Part shown: one piece after another, positions 1-8,145 of the stretch
How the letters are laid out: each line of letters opens with the position of its first letter
How positions within the stretch are numbered: position 1 is the stretch's first letter
NCBI RefSeq assembly: GCF_000224335.1
Contig: NZ_AFXZ01000002.1
Coordinates: 186,001 to 250,000 of the forward strand
Origin: Bizionia argentinensis JUB59
GTDB taxonomy: Bacteria > Bacteroidota > Bacteroidia > Flavobacteriales > Flavobacteriaceae
Direction of reading: 5' to 3'
DNA length: 64,000 nucleotides
The notes under the pieces: generated by a model
The model's input: only the letters and a program-made list of their open reading frames with translations
The model's database searches: none
Told to the model about the DNA's origin: nothing
Translations under genes and position numbers: made by a program

Positions 1-1238
1 TTGTTACTTTTACCTTGTTAGCCATTGTGGCTTTAGGTTTTATAAATCTCATTAAACGGTTTTTTCCCAAACACTGGAGTTTTACGGCTCGCCAAAGTTT
101 ACTAAATCTTTTCCGGCCTAATAATCAAACCGTTGTATTGGTTGTGGCTATTGGTTTAGGCACGTTTTTAATCAGCACGTTGTATTTTACTAAAGATATA
201 CTACTATCCAAGACGGAAGTAGGACAGACCAGTCAAAATGCCAATATTATTATTTTGGATGTTCAGCCTGATCAACGGGATGCATTAGCAAAAAATCTTA
301 TTGGGAAAGATTTGCCAGTTCTTAATAATATTCCATTAGTCACCATGCGCATGCATAGCATTAAAGGAAATTTGGTGAATGCACTTCGTCAAGACAGTAC
401 GCGGCAAGTGCGCAGCTGGCTATTAAATCATGAATTTAGAACCACGTATCGCGATTCGCTTACAGCTTCAGAAGAAATATTAGAAGGGGAGTGGTTAGCT
501 AGATTAAAGTCTGATGATCCTGTAATAATTTCCATTTCTGATAACCTGGCAGCCGATGCGAATTTAGCGGTCGGTGATGCCGTGGTATTTAATGTGCAAG
601 GCGTATTGATGGAAACTACAGTGGGCAGCATTCGTAAAGTGGATTGGTCGCAAATGCAACTCAATTTTACCATAGTTTTTCCAGCTGGCGTTTTAGAGCA
701 AGCACCACAATTTAATGTTCTAACCACCAATGTACCAGATGAGACGAGTTCCGCGGCTTTGCAACGGGATGTTGTAGCTAAATATCCAAACGTTTCTATT
801 ATTGATTTGCGACAAATTTTTACCCTAGTAGAAGATATATTAGAAAAAGTATCATGGATTATCAATTTCATGGCATTCTTTAGTATTCTTACAGGCATTA
901 TCGTTTTAATTGGTTCCGTTAGAACCAGTAAATATCAGCGAATCAAAGAAAGTGTCTTGTTAAGAACGCTGGGCGCGAAAAACGCACAGATTTTAAAGAT
1001 TTCGGCTTTTGAATATCTGTTCCTAGGACTTCTAGGAAGTTTAGTTGGAATTATTTTAGCACTAATAAGCAGTTTATGTTTGGCCGTATTTGTTTTTAAA
1101 GAACCATTTTCACCGTCAATAATTCCTTTTCTGGTTTTTTTACCCGGAATTACAATTTTAGTTTTAACGATAGGATTAAGCAATATTCAAACCGTTTTAC
1201 GAAGCTCTCCGCTAGAGGTTTTACGCCGAGAGGTTTAG
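1..1238 (+). CDS. ABC transporter permease, FtsX/MacB type (5' end outside window)
   Basis: The reading frame is open to the left edge (codons in phase with base 3), so this is the C-terminal part of a larger protein, not a gene starting at the first TTG near base 15. It shows one membrane segment near the start, a large extracytoplasmic region, and a terminal block of three membrane helices with the conserved LLRTLGAKNAQIL turn typical of FtsX-type permeases (MacB, LolCE, YbbP). Such permeases do not move solutes through a channel; they transmit ATPase motion to the periplasm, in lipoprotein release or peptide and enzyme export. The substrate cannot be told. The last residues, SPLEVLRREV, are the usual family end. 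The ATPase partner should lie to the left of the window. Confidence 0.85.
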   Translation, partial: VTFTLLAIVALGFINLIKRFFPKHWSFTARQSLLNLFRPNNQTVVLVVAIGLGTFLISTLYFTKDILLSKTEVGQTSQNANIIILDVQPDQRDALAKNLIGKDLPVLNNIPLVTMRMHSIKGNLVNALRQDSTRQVRSWLLNHEFRTTYRDSLTASEEILEGEWLARLKSDDPVIISISDNLAADANLAVGDAVVFNVQGVLMETTVGSIRKVDWSQMQLNFTIVFPAGVLEQAPQFNVLTTNVPDETSSAALQRDVVAKYPNVSIIDLRQIFTLVEDILEKVSWIINFMAFFSILTGIIVLIGSVRTSKYQRIKESVLLRTLGAKNAQILKISAFEYLFLGLLGSLVGIILALISSLCLAVFVFKEPFSPSIIPFLVFLPGITILVLTIGLSNIQTVLRSSPLEVLRREV

Positions 1239-1323
1239 ATACCCTGCTGACACTTTTGTTGTGTATTAATAAGTTTTGAGCTAAAAATTGCGTAAATTGA
1301 TTTACAAATTTTAAATAAAAACA

Positions 1324-1497
1324 ATGATAAACACTCTATTATTACAAATACCCACTAACGCTCCAAATCCAGGAGACAGTGGTACTGTAGATTTAACAAA
1401 GCCATTCGATTTAATTGTTTTTATTATTCTGCCTATAATAATTGTCATCCTTTATTTTATATGGAAACGGAATAAGAAACGAGATGGTGATACATAA
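1324..1497 (+). CDS. 57-aa single-helix membrane protein
   Basis: A short frame starts with MINTLLLQIP and ends KRDGDT. It has a polar proline- and glycine-rich N-terminus (about residues 10-27), one hydrophobic helix (about 29-48) and a basic tail. This layout is common for small conserved membrane proteins of Flavobacteriaceae whose function is unknown. It stands alone 85 bp after the permease gene. I do not recognise a function; the call rests on codon structure and the clean membrane segment. Confidence 0.55.
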   Translation: MINTLLLQIPTNAPNPGDSGTVDLTKPFDLIVFIILPIIIVILYFIWKRNKKRDGDT

Positions 1498-1673
1498 AAG
1501 ATATTATTAAATAGATTGTAGATTACAGAAGATATTTAATATTTCGTCTCAAACGAAAATATTAAAGTATTACTTTTCAACCTTACAGAAAAAAATTAAT
1601 TGGAAATTCGAGGTGTAATTATAAACTTATTTCGGCAGGTAATTATCTTCACTAGATTATAAAAACCAAATCA

Positions 1674-2705
1674 TTAATCACTCTTTTTGAGTAAATGTTC
1701 ATAAGCTTCCATTCCTTTTGTGTGTGCAAAAATAACTTTTATTACTCCAACAATAGGAAGGGCAATAATTGCGCCTACAGTACCCCAAAGCGTGGAAAAT
1801 AGAATAATACCAAATACAGTAAAAAAGGGATTCAAATCCGTTTCATCACCTATAATCCATGGCGTAAGAATATAATTTTCGACCAATTGAGCTACGGAAA
1901 TCACAGCAAGCACAATAATTGCAGGAGTAGTACCTCCATATAAATACGATAAAACTAGAGCGATACCACCACCTATAATATTTCCAACATAAGGAATAAT
2001 TGAAAAAAGTGCACCAAATAAGGCTAAAAACAATGCATAAGGTACAGAACCAAGTAAAAAGCCAAGATAATAGATTACGAACAAGAAAATCATAATCTTA
2101 CTTTTCCCAAAAAAATAACTACTAACAATGTTTGATGAATCACTTAAAAGAGCCGTCATTCCAGAAGAATTAGAACTCAATTTTTTAAAGAAATTAATAA
2201 ATCGACTTTTCTGCATTAATAACAGAACGATGTAAACAAAGATGATAAGTGATTGTGAAAGGACATTCATAAAAGACGATAAAACTGCACCTGCTACACT
2301 TTCTACCTTATCAACCAACCGTTTATTATTGTCTATATAATCTTTATAATCCCAGTTTAAGTTTTGGTTAGCCCATTCACTTAAGCCGTTCAATTTCTCC
2401 GTTCCCTTTTCTTTTATGGTCGGCCAATCTTCAGCCATATTATTTATTTGCGAACCTACAAGCCACGATAGTAATGAAAATGTCACCACCATTACTAAAA
2501 TAGACGTTGTAATAGCTAACCAATTTGGCAATCCCCAATGTTTAAGTTTTACCGTTAATTTATTTAATAAAACAGCAACAATGGTAGCAACTACTAATGG
2601 TAATAAGAGACTCGATCCAAAATACAGTAGCGACAAAATACCTCCTAAAATTAGGAGCGTTTTAATTAAATAACTACCTGAAATTTGTATTTTGTTATCA
2701 CTCAT
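1674..2705 (-). CDS. AI-2E family transporter (TqsA/PerM-like)
   Basis: A 343-aa polytopic inner-membrane protein, the usual length of the AI-2E transporter family (PF01594). Two N-terminal helices (about residues 10-45) precede a third at 60-85, a soluble stretch at 90-145, then the conserved C-terminal block of helices. That block contains the family signatures FSIIPYVGNIIGG (about 235-250) and LVENYILTPWIIGDETDLNPF (about 272-293). Members export autoinducer-2 or act as ion antiporters; which applies here cannot be read from sequence. Start MSDNKIQ gives a cytoplasmic N-terminus directly before helix 1. It appears monocistronic. Confidence 0.88.
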   Translation of the reverse strand: MSDNKIQISGSYLIKTLLILGGILSLLYFGSSLLLPLVVATIVAVLLNKLTVKLKHWGLPNWLAITTSILVMVVTFSLLSWLVGSQINNMAEDWPTIKEKGTEKLNGLSEWANQNLNWDYKDYIDNNKRLVDKVESVAGAVLSSFMNVLSQSLIIFVYIVLLLMQKSRFINFFKKLSSNSSGMTALLSDSSNIVSSYFFGKSKIMIFLFVIYYLGFLLGSVPYALFLALFGALFSIIPYVGNIIGGGIALVLSYLYGGTTPAIIVLAVISVAQLVENYILTPWIIGDETDLNPFFTVFGIILFSTLWGTVGAIIALPIVGVIKVIFAHTKGMEAYEHLLKKSD

Positions 2706-2996
2706 AAACTATATTTTTAAGTAAGAATTTATTGCAGTTGTTATTTCATGTTACGTAAAGTTAAATTTTCCATTGCGCTTTAAAGCCTTTTTATTTATTA
2801 TTTTTAAAATTTGTTATTTAAAAGTATAATTCAAAATGGGAATTATCAGCTCTAAATTAATAAATAATGCATTTTAAAACCTGCTTGGCTTTTTATAGGG
2901 ATCTGAAAAAATAAATTTGAGTGTTCTTTTAATTGCTATTATCAGAAAAAAAATTATAAATTAGTTGAAACTGAAAAATAACTAAAATAGAAATTA

Positions 2997-3374
2997 ATGA
3001 ATCCAATCGACTATATAATTATTGGCTTAAAAGTAATTGTTGGCTTAAGTATTTTAAATGTTTGGTTAATTCAGCCCACAAAACCAACGAAATGGCGAGG
3101 TGGTGATGCTACAACTATTATTGAAGAATTTAAAGTTTATGGCTTATCAAAGACCTTTTGCTATGTAATTGGATTTTTAAAAGTTAGTTTAGCTTTGATA
3201 TTATTGGCATCGATTCAATTCGATTCTTTAACTTTAATTGGAAGTATTGGTTTAGCCGTTTTATTATTAGGATCGATAATCATGCATTTAAAAGTTAAAG
3301 ATCCCTTATTTAAATCTTTTCCAGCCTTTTTATTTATTGTATTTAACCTGGTAATTATCTTTTTTTCTATTTAA
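2997..3374 (+). CDS. DoxX-like four-helix membrane protein
   Basis: A 125-aa protein with four predicted membrane helices (about residues 5-25, 55-75, 80-98 and 105-125) and the DoxX-like layout, including a short basic motif before helix 4 (HLKVKDPLFKSFPAF). Family members are small integral membrane proteins, sometimes paired with oxidoreductases; function is otherwise unclear. Its stop codon overlaps that of the opposite-strand gene, which encodes a protein of the same fold with a matching motif, so the two look like convergent paralogues. Confidence 0.7.
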   Translation: MNPIDYIIIGLKVIVGLSILNVWLIQPTKPTKWRGGDATTIIEEFKVYGLSKTFCYVIGFLKVSLALILLASIQFDSLTLIGSIGLAVLLLGSIIMHLKVKDPLFKSFPAFLFIVFNLVIIFFSI

Positions 3375-3721
3375 AAGTAAATTGAAAAGGCTTTTAAAGC
3401 AATAAATAAATTTAAAACCGCAAAGCCGAAAGAGGGAGAAGATTTGAAAAAATTATCTTTAATTTTAATTCTTACCGCAAATCCCGCAAGCATAAGCAAA
3501 CACAATCCTAATGAAGATATTATTAGCAGAATAGGACTAAAAGAGAGACCAACTATTAAACCTACTGCGCCTATTAATTGAAGATATCCAGTAAGGTTTC
3601 TAAATTTTGGTAAGCCATATCGCATAAATTCTGACGCAATAAATTTGGAGTAAAAGCAATTAATTCCGAAGAAAATAAATGCCAAACAAGAAAACCAAGT
3701 TAGTGCGGTAAGTAAATCCAA
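3371..3721 (-). CDS. DoxX-like four-helix membrane protein (convergent paralogue)
   Basis: A 116-aa membrane protein with four helices and the motif RIKIKDNFFKSSPSFGFAVLN, matching HLKVKDPLFKSFPAFLFIVFN in the neighbour on the other strand. I see no signal peptide separate from helix 1. The overlap of the two 3' ends is four bases, so the transcripts converge and probably read into each other, because no hairpin terminator lies between them. Function unknown. Confidence 0.7.
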   Translation of the reverse strand: MDLLTALTWFSCLAFIFFGINCFYSKFIASEFMRYGLPKFRNLTGYLQLIGAVGLIVGLSFSPILLIISSLGLCLLMLAGFAVRIKIKDNFFKSSPSFGFAVLNLFIALKAFSIYF

Positions 3722-4005
3722 TGCGTTTTATTTAAAGTTACAATTTACAACAAGATTATAATAAAGCTGTAACTATTTAAAGCAACATAATGATTTTATA
3801 TAGTATCTGTTTTTAATTAGATAAATATGAGAATTTTAGGTGAAATGCATTTCATCCTTTGATAGCATTAAAATGCAAAAACCAAAAACCAACAAACAAT
3901 TCTCCTATTTAAAAATCCATAGTATAACTTTAAAAAACAGGAACAGTTCGTCAAAAATCACGTATATTTAGCATTCACTTTTTAAGCTAAAATCCCTTTA
4001 AATCT

Positions 4006-4956
4006 ATGAAGAACCTTTCACTTTTATCCTGCCTGCTTGTCGTACTATTATTTGGTTGTAATGAGCTTAATCCTAAAGGTGAAAAGCAGGTGCGTGAGTT
4101 TGTAAAACAGTGGAATGTAGACCATACGCAACTAAAGTATCCTTACCTACAAGATGACTATATGGATGTAGTTACGTATTACGGAAAAAAGCGCACTAGA
4201 ATCCAAGTGCAGCAGGATAAGAAATCACTTTTTCAGCAATTTCCAGATTACACCCAGGCTATTTTAAACAACGAACTTGTTATCACGAAAGAGGCTTCAA
4301 ATTATTTAGTAACCTTCATCAAACATGTCAAATATGACGGTATAGAAGCAGAGTATCCATCGTTTCTTTCTGTGATTAATAGAAATGGTGATTTTAGAAT
4401 ACTACGAGAAGGCATCGATGAAAATTTTAAAGACCGCGATGCGCCTATTTTTCCAAGTTTTAGCGCAAATAGTGTAATTCTAGCTAATACAAGGAAACTC
4501 TACGGTGATTTTAATGGCGACGGACTTTCAGACTTTGCAACGGTTATTTCTCCAGAAATAAGCACTAAAACTAATCCAGAGTCTCAAAATAGTGATGTTG
4601 TAGAATGTGAAGACGGCTGCAACAGCGTAATCTCCTTTAGTAATCAGGATTTAGAACCCATTACAATTAAAGGAGCGTATCAATCAAAATTAGAAAACCT
4701 TAAAGACCTTAATGGTGACGGCGCAGACGAGATTGGTTTTTGGGATATAAAACCCACCAGCAAGAGCTTATATGTTTTTAATGCAACCAATAGTATGTTG
4801 CTTACCGAACCTATTATCATTAATACAACCGTACATAAAAACCTTAAACTTATTGATGTTTTTAAAAAAACAGGTCCAAATAAAATTACCGTTACGCGAA
4901 GTGCTCAAGTTGACGGAAAGTGGGTTTTAAAGAGCGAGGTGATTGTATTGGATTAA
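4006..4956 (+). CDS. Lipoprotein with two FG-GAP/VCBS-like calcium motifs
   Basis: The N-terminus is a lipoprotein signal (MKNLSLLSCLLVVLLFGC), so the protein should be anchored through Cys18. The C-terminal half has two Dx[DN]xDG-type loops, GDFNGDGLSDFA (about residue 166) and DLNGDGADEIGF (about 233), which bind calcium in FG-GAP/VCBS repeat proteins. Length is 316 aa. The middle (about 20-150) is not recognised. It stands alone. The lipobox and repeat loops are clear; its role is unknown. Confidence 0.7.
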   Translation: MKNLSLLSCLLVVLLFGCNELNPKGEKQVREFVKQWNVDHTQLKYPYLQDDYMDVVTYYGKKRTRIQVQQDKKSLFQQFPDYTQAILNNELVITKEASNYLVTFIKHVKYDGIEAEYPSFLSVINRNGDFRILREGIDENFKDRDAPIFPSFSANSVILANTRKLYGDFNGDGLSDFATVISPEISTKTNPESQNSDVVECEDGCNSVISFSNQDLEPITIKGAYQSKLENLKDLNGDGADEIGFWDIKPTSKSLYVFNATNSMLLTEPIIINTTVHKNLKLIDVFKKTGPNKITVTRSAQVDGKWVLKSEVIVLD

Positions 4957-5093
4957 AGAAGAACAGCTATTTCGCAAGTGATTTTTGTGGTCGTTATGAG
5001 TGGTTCTTTTTTGTAAGCAAAACAAAGATAATGTTGTGGTTTTATAGGTCACAAACTATCTAAAGGAGTTAATTTATCAGAAAACGAGGCACT

Positions 5094-6290
5094 ATGTTAC
5101 ACACTATTTTATTAGAACGCGAAATATACGCATCAGAAGAACATAAGATGATGCAAGAAATGATTCAAGATTTCATTCACAATGAAATAATGGATCATAT
5201 AGACGAATGGGAAAAAAAGGGCATGGTTAGCCGAGAAATCTGGGAGCGCGCTGGAGAATTAGGCTTACTATGTATTGATATGCCTGAAGAATATGGCGGA
5301 AGTGGTTTAGACTTTAGTTTTAGTGCTTTATTTATTGAAGAATTGGGGAAAGAAGGTATTACTGGCGTCGGTTTTTCATTACACTCCGATATTGTGGCAC
5401 CCTATCTTTTAAAATACGGTACCGAGGCTCAAAAACAAAAATATCTCCCAATAATGGCTTCCGGAAAAATGATAACTTCCATTGGTATGACCGAGCCCAG
5501 CTGTGGTAGCGATCTTAAAGCTATTACAACAAACGCCGTAGATAAAGGCGATCATTATTTGGTAAACGGACAGAAAACTTTTATTACCAATGGTTATATG
5601 TGCGACATGTCCATAGTTGCTGTAAAAACTAACGTTGGAACCGAGAAAGAAGGCGTGTCTTTATTAATCATGGAAAGCGCTTTGGAAGGTTTTGAGAAAG
5701 GCGTTCCTTTCAAAAAAATCGGTATGAAATCCCAAGACACCTGCGAGTTATTTTTTGATAACGTGAAAGTTCCTAAAGAAAATTTATTAGGAGAAGAAGG
5801 ATTAGGATTCAAAATTATGATGACGGAATTGGCTCGCGAACGTTTAACCGTAGGTTTAAATGCTATTGGTGGGGCAGAAGGCGCCATAGAAAAAACGATT
5901 GCTTATACTTCCACAAGAACTGCTTTTAATCAACCTATTGCCGGATTCCAAAATACCCAATTTAAATTAGCAGAATGTGCAACAGAATTACAAATGCATC
6001 AAGCGTTTTTAGATCGTTGTACTAAATTATTATCGGAACATCAGCTAACGGCTGAAAGTGCTTCTATGGCTAAATATTCAGCAACAGAAATGCATAGTAA
6101 AGTAGTGGATGAATGTCTGCAATTTTTTGGCGGTTATGGTTATATGTGGGATTACCCCATTGCCAGAATGTATGCCGATAATAGAGTCGCTAGAATTTAT
6201 GCTGGAACCAATGAAATAATGAAATTACTCATTGCTCGCGGCTTGTTTAAAGAGTTGTTTCAGGAAATGAAGAAAGGAAAAAAGAATTAA
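5094..6290 (+). CDS. Acyl-CoA dehydrogenase family protein
   Basis: A 398-aa flavoenzyme of usual family length. It oxidises acyl-CoA thioesters to trans-2-enoyl-CoA with FAD, passing electrons to electron-transfer flavoprotein. Seen: the N-terminal helical domain; the FAD/substrate motif GMTEPSCGSDL (about residue 133); a middle beta domain with FITNGYMCD; and the C-terminal domain with QFFGGYGYMWDYPIARMYAD and the terminal IYAGTNEIMKLLIAR, where Glu is the base in many members. The start at MLHTILLEREIYA fits the usual family N-terminus. No beta-oxidation partner adjoins it, so chain-length specificity is open. Confidence 0.9.
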   Translation: MLHTILLEREIYASEEHKMMQEMIQDFIHNEIMDHIDEWEKKGMVSREIWERAGELGLLCIDMPEEYGGSGLDFSFSALFIEELGKEGITGVGFSLHSDIVAPYLLKYGTEAQKQKYLPIMASGKMITSIGMTEPSCGSDLKAITTNAVDKGDHYLVNGQKTFITNGYMCDMSIVAVKTNVGTEKEGVSLLIMESALEGFEKGVPFKKIGMKSQDTCELFFDNVKVPKENLLGEEGLGFKIMMTELARERLTVGLNAIGGAEGAIEKTIAYTSTRTAFNQPIAGFQNTQFKLAECATELQMHQAFLDRCTKLLSEHQLTAESASMAKYSATEMHSKVVDECLQFFGGYGYMWDYPIARMYADNRVARIYAGTNEIMKLLIARGLFKELFQEMKKGKKN

Positions 6291-6601
6291 GATTAATAAC
6301 TATGTATTTATTTTAAAGACTCCCAAATCTGGCCTATCGAAGATTTATCGTAAAATTTGAAATGAAGATGGCGTAAAATTTTAGATAGCCTGTCTTGAGC
6401 GCAGTCGAAAGGTTCGAGCATGCTAAATTGTTAATTAATCACTTTGTATCAAGCGAGTTCCTAAAATTTAGGCATCGAATGATAAATTTAGATATGGGTT
6501 CGTAAGCCTAGACTTTTTTGTTTCTTTTTTGGGCAATGCAAAAAAGGAAAAAATCAAAAGTTTAAGACGGTTAATTATGACTTAGATTAGATTGAAAAAG
6601 C
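6291..6601. other. Intergenic region with two repeat-like elements
   Basis: This 311-bp gap separates two convergent genes and holds no credible gene. It contains CTTGAGCGCAGTCGAAAGG (about 6394-6412), a core familiar as an intergenic repeat in many bacterial genomes, and a T-rich/A-rich imperfect hairpin at 6521-6550 that could stop transcription in both directions. Confidence 0.5.
6521..6550. terminator. Imperfect hairpin between convergent genes
   Basis: TTTCTTTTTTG (6521-6531) faces CAAAAAAGGAAA (6539-6550) across a short GGCAATG loop. A T-run on one side and an A-run on the other suit bidirectional termination between the acyl-CoA dehydrogenase gene and thiE. The pairing is AT-rich, so the assignment is tentative. 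Confidence 0.4.
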
Positions 6602-7246
6602 CTACTCAAACGTATGTCGTTGTTCCGCAGTTGAAGAAGCATTTAATAATTCATTAAATAGTTTTATGCTATTAAAATCGCGGGTGATTTCTCCAGAAAC
6701 TGCAATTCCTGAAATTCCGGTTTCTAAAATGTCTTTAACATCATCTGTGTTTATGCCACCGACACCAATAATGGGTATTGGCGTTTTTAAAACATCTGTA
6801 ATTGCCATAAAACCTTTTAAACCTAATAATGGAGGCAAGTTTTCTTTCGTGGTTGTTTCTCTAAAAGGGCCCAAACTTATATAATCGATTGCTTTATCTA
6901 ATAATCTTTCACAATCTTCCAAAGTGTTGGCTGTTCCGCCAATCATTTGCCAGCTATGTAAATGTTTTCTAGCAACAGTAGGGCAGACGTCAGTTTGACC
7001 TAAATGCACACCATCGGCTTTAACTTCTTTGGCTATCTTGTAATTATCGTTTATAATTAACCGCGTCTGGAAATGCATGGTAATTTCTCGAGCTTCTAGA
7101 GCTATTTTTATATGTTTTTTTTCTGAAATATTTTTCAACCGTAATTGTACTAATTCTGCACCAGATGAACAGGCCTTTTGGATGTTTTCCAAATGTTCTT
7201 TTGGCGAATTTCCTTGAGATATATAATGTAGTTTTGGTATGATCAT
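6602..7246 (-). CDS. thiE: Thiamine phosphate synthase
   Basis: ThiE joins 4-amino-5-hydroxymethyl-2-methylpyrimidine diphosphate to the thiazole phosphate, giving thiamine monophosphate. The 214-aa TIM barrel has the family landmarks: QLRLKN (about residue 35), DGVHLGQTD (about 98-106), a GGTAN segment (about 122), the flexible loop GPFRETTTKENLPP (about 145-158), the IGVGGI phosphate-binding turn (about 180) and SGIAVSGEI near the end. Other thiamine genes are absent nearby. A 13-codon remnant identical in protein to this N-terminus occurs at 10573-10611. ThiE and TenI share this fold; retention of the pyrophosphate loop favours ThiE. Confidence 0.87.
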   Translation of the reverse strand: MIIPKLHYISQGNSPKEHLENIQKACSSGAELVQLRLKNISEKKHIKIALEAREITMHFQTRLIINDNYKIAKEVKADGVHLGQTDVCPTVARKHLHSWQMIGGTANTLEDCERLLDKAIDYISLGPFRETTTKENLPPLLGLKGFMAITDVLKTPIPIIGVGGINTDDVKDILETGISGIAVSGEITRDFNSIKLFNELLNASSTAEQRHTFE

Positions 7247-7268
7247 TTTTAAAAATTTATGGAAAATT

Positions 7269-7577
7269 CTATTTCTTTATCCTTTTTCTAATTATTTCAG
7301 GGTCTCTACTTGTATGAAAAATGCCAATAACTATAATTTGTTTCTGATTTTCTTCAAATAAATAGTAAATCGCATAAGGAAAACGGATAACCAAAGATTG
7401 CCGAATCTCCTTATATTTCAATTGATAATGTTCTGGATACGCGCCAATATAATTGATTTCTTTATTGATCTCTGCCTTAAATTCTTAAGCTAATAATTTG
7501 TTTTTATTGAGATACCATGCTTTTGCATTCCGTAAGTCTACTTATACAATGGGCAGCAACTTAATTTTATAGCGCAT
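7269..7577 (-). pseudogene. RelE/ParE family toxin with two in-frame stop codons
   Basis: Directly after the antitoxin, with its ATG sharing one base with the antitoxin stop (TAATG), lies a 103-codon frame that is open except for TAA at codons 12 and 31. Read through, it has the ParE/RelE layout: MRYKIKLLPIV, then VDLRNAKAWY (helix 1), a middle IGAYPEHYQ, and the C-terminal strands IRFPYAIYYLFEE and IVIGIFHTSRDPEI. The rest of the frame is intact and family-like, so the loss looks recent. The toxin would be inactive unless the stops are read through or are sequence errors. Confidence 0.8.
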
Positions 7578-7795
7578 TACCAATCGTTCTTTACATCATT
7601 CCAATCCAAAACATCATTAGGATTGTTTTTGTATGTTTTTAAACGATTATCTAATTCCATTTTATGTTCCGCAGACAAAGCTTGGTAAGCTTCTTTTTCA
7701 CGCTTCATTACGCGTTCCAAAGTATCGATAATGCTTTCACTGTGAATATTAAACAGTTCCTGTATAAATTGATATTTCCGTGCTTCCAAATCCAT
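7577..7795 (-). CDS. Antitoxin of a RelE/ParE-type module (addiction-module component family)
   Basis: A small acidic helical protein starting MDLEARKYQFIQELFNI and ending DVLDWNDVKNDW, the layout of the putative addiction module component family that precedes ParE/RelE toxins. I start it at the ATG at 7795, because a promoter motif TACATTTG lies at 7818-7825 and would fall inside the longer open frame. It is the first gene of a two-gene toxin-antitoxin operon whose second gene is broken by two stops. As an orphan antitoxin it might neutralise related toxins elsewhere. Confidence 0.75.
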   Translation of the reverse strand: MDLEARKYQFIQELFNIHSESIIDTLERVMKREKEAYQALSAEHKMELDNRLKTYKNNPNDVLDWNDVKNDW

Positions 7796-7817
7796 AATTA
7801 GTAATTTTGTAGCATAA

Positions 7818-7825
7818 CAAATGTA
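7818..7825 (-). promoter_or_regulatory. Bacteroidetes -7 motif TACATTTG for the antitoxin gene
   Basis: On the minus strand TACATTTG matches the TAnnTTTG consensus, 22 bp before the chosen antitoxin ATG. Confidence 0.55.
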
Positions 7826-7923
7826 CAATTTTTATTCCAAATTTTTAAAATGTTAGATAAGATGAAAACCATTGTTTTAGGGTATAAGGATACAAAAGAG
7901 GATTAAATTTCTAATGGCCTAAA

Positions 7924-7990
7924 TGGATGCGTTATTCGCTTATCAATATGTGGTACAAGATAAATACTTTGGGTGGGAAATGGGAATTAA
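7924..7990. repeat. Dispersed direct repeat, copy A
   Basis: Begins TGGATGCGTT and ends GGGTGGGAAATGGGAATTAA; copy B at 10611-10678 has identical ends and a similar but diverged middle one base longer. The pair brackets the S41 peptidase gene. The divergence suggests an old duplication or decayed gene fragments rather than a recent insertion. Confidence 0.65.
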
Positions 7991-8115
7991 AAATGCTTTT
8001 TAGGATTTATGTTTTGTTAGAAGAATGAGAACATAAGAATCAAATTTTCTGTTTCTAGCTTAATGAATAATTATTCTCTATGAACTAAAACATTAGTTTA
8101 AACTAAATAATTAGT

Positions 8116-8123
8116 TATATTTG
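8116..8123 (+). promoter_or_regulatory. Bacteroidetes -7 motif TATATTTG for the S41 peptidase gene
   Basis: TATATTTG matches TAnnTTTG and sits 22 bp before the ATG at 8146. Confidence 0.6.
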
Positions 8124-8145
8124 TTTTCATCTTATTTCTAATTCT

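Larger units (their letters stand above)
7829..8145. other. Intergenic region with repeat copy A and a promoter
   Basis: 317 bp between the antitoxin and the S41 peptidase gene. It carries copy A of a dispersed repeat (7924-7990, partner at 10611-10678) and a -7 motif at 8116-8123. No other gene is visible. Confidence 0.5.
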
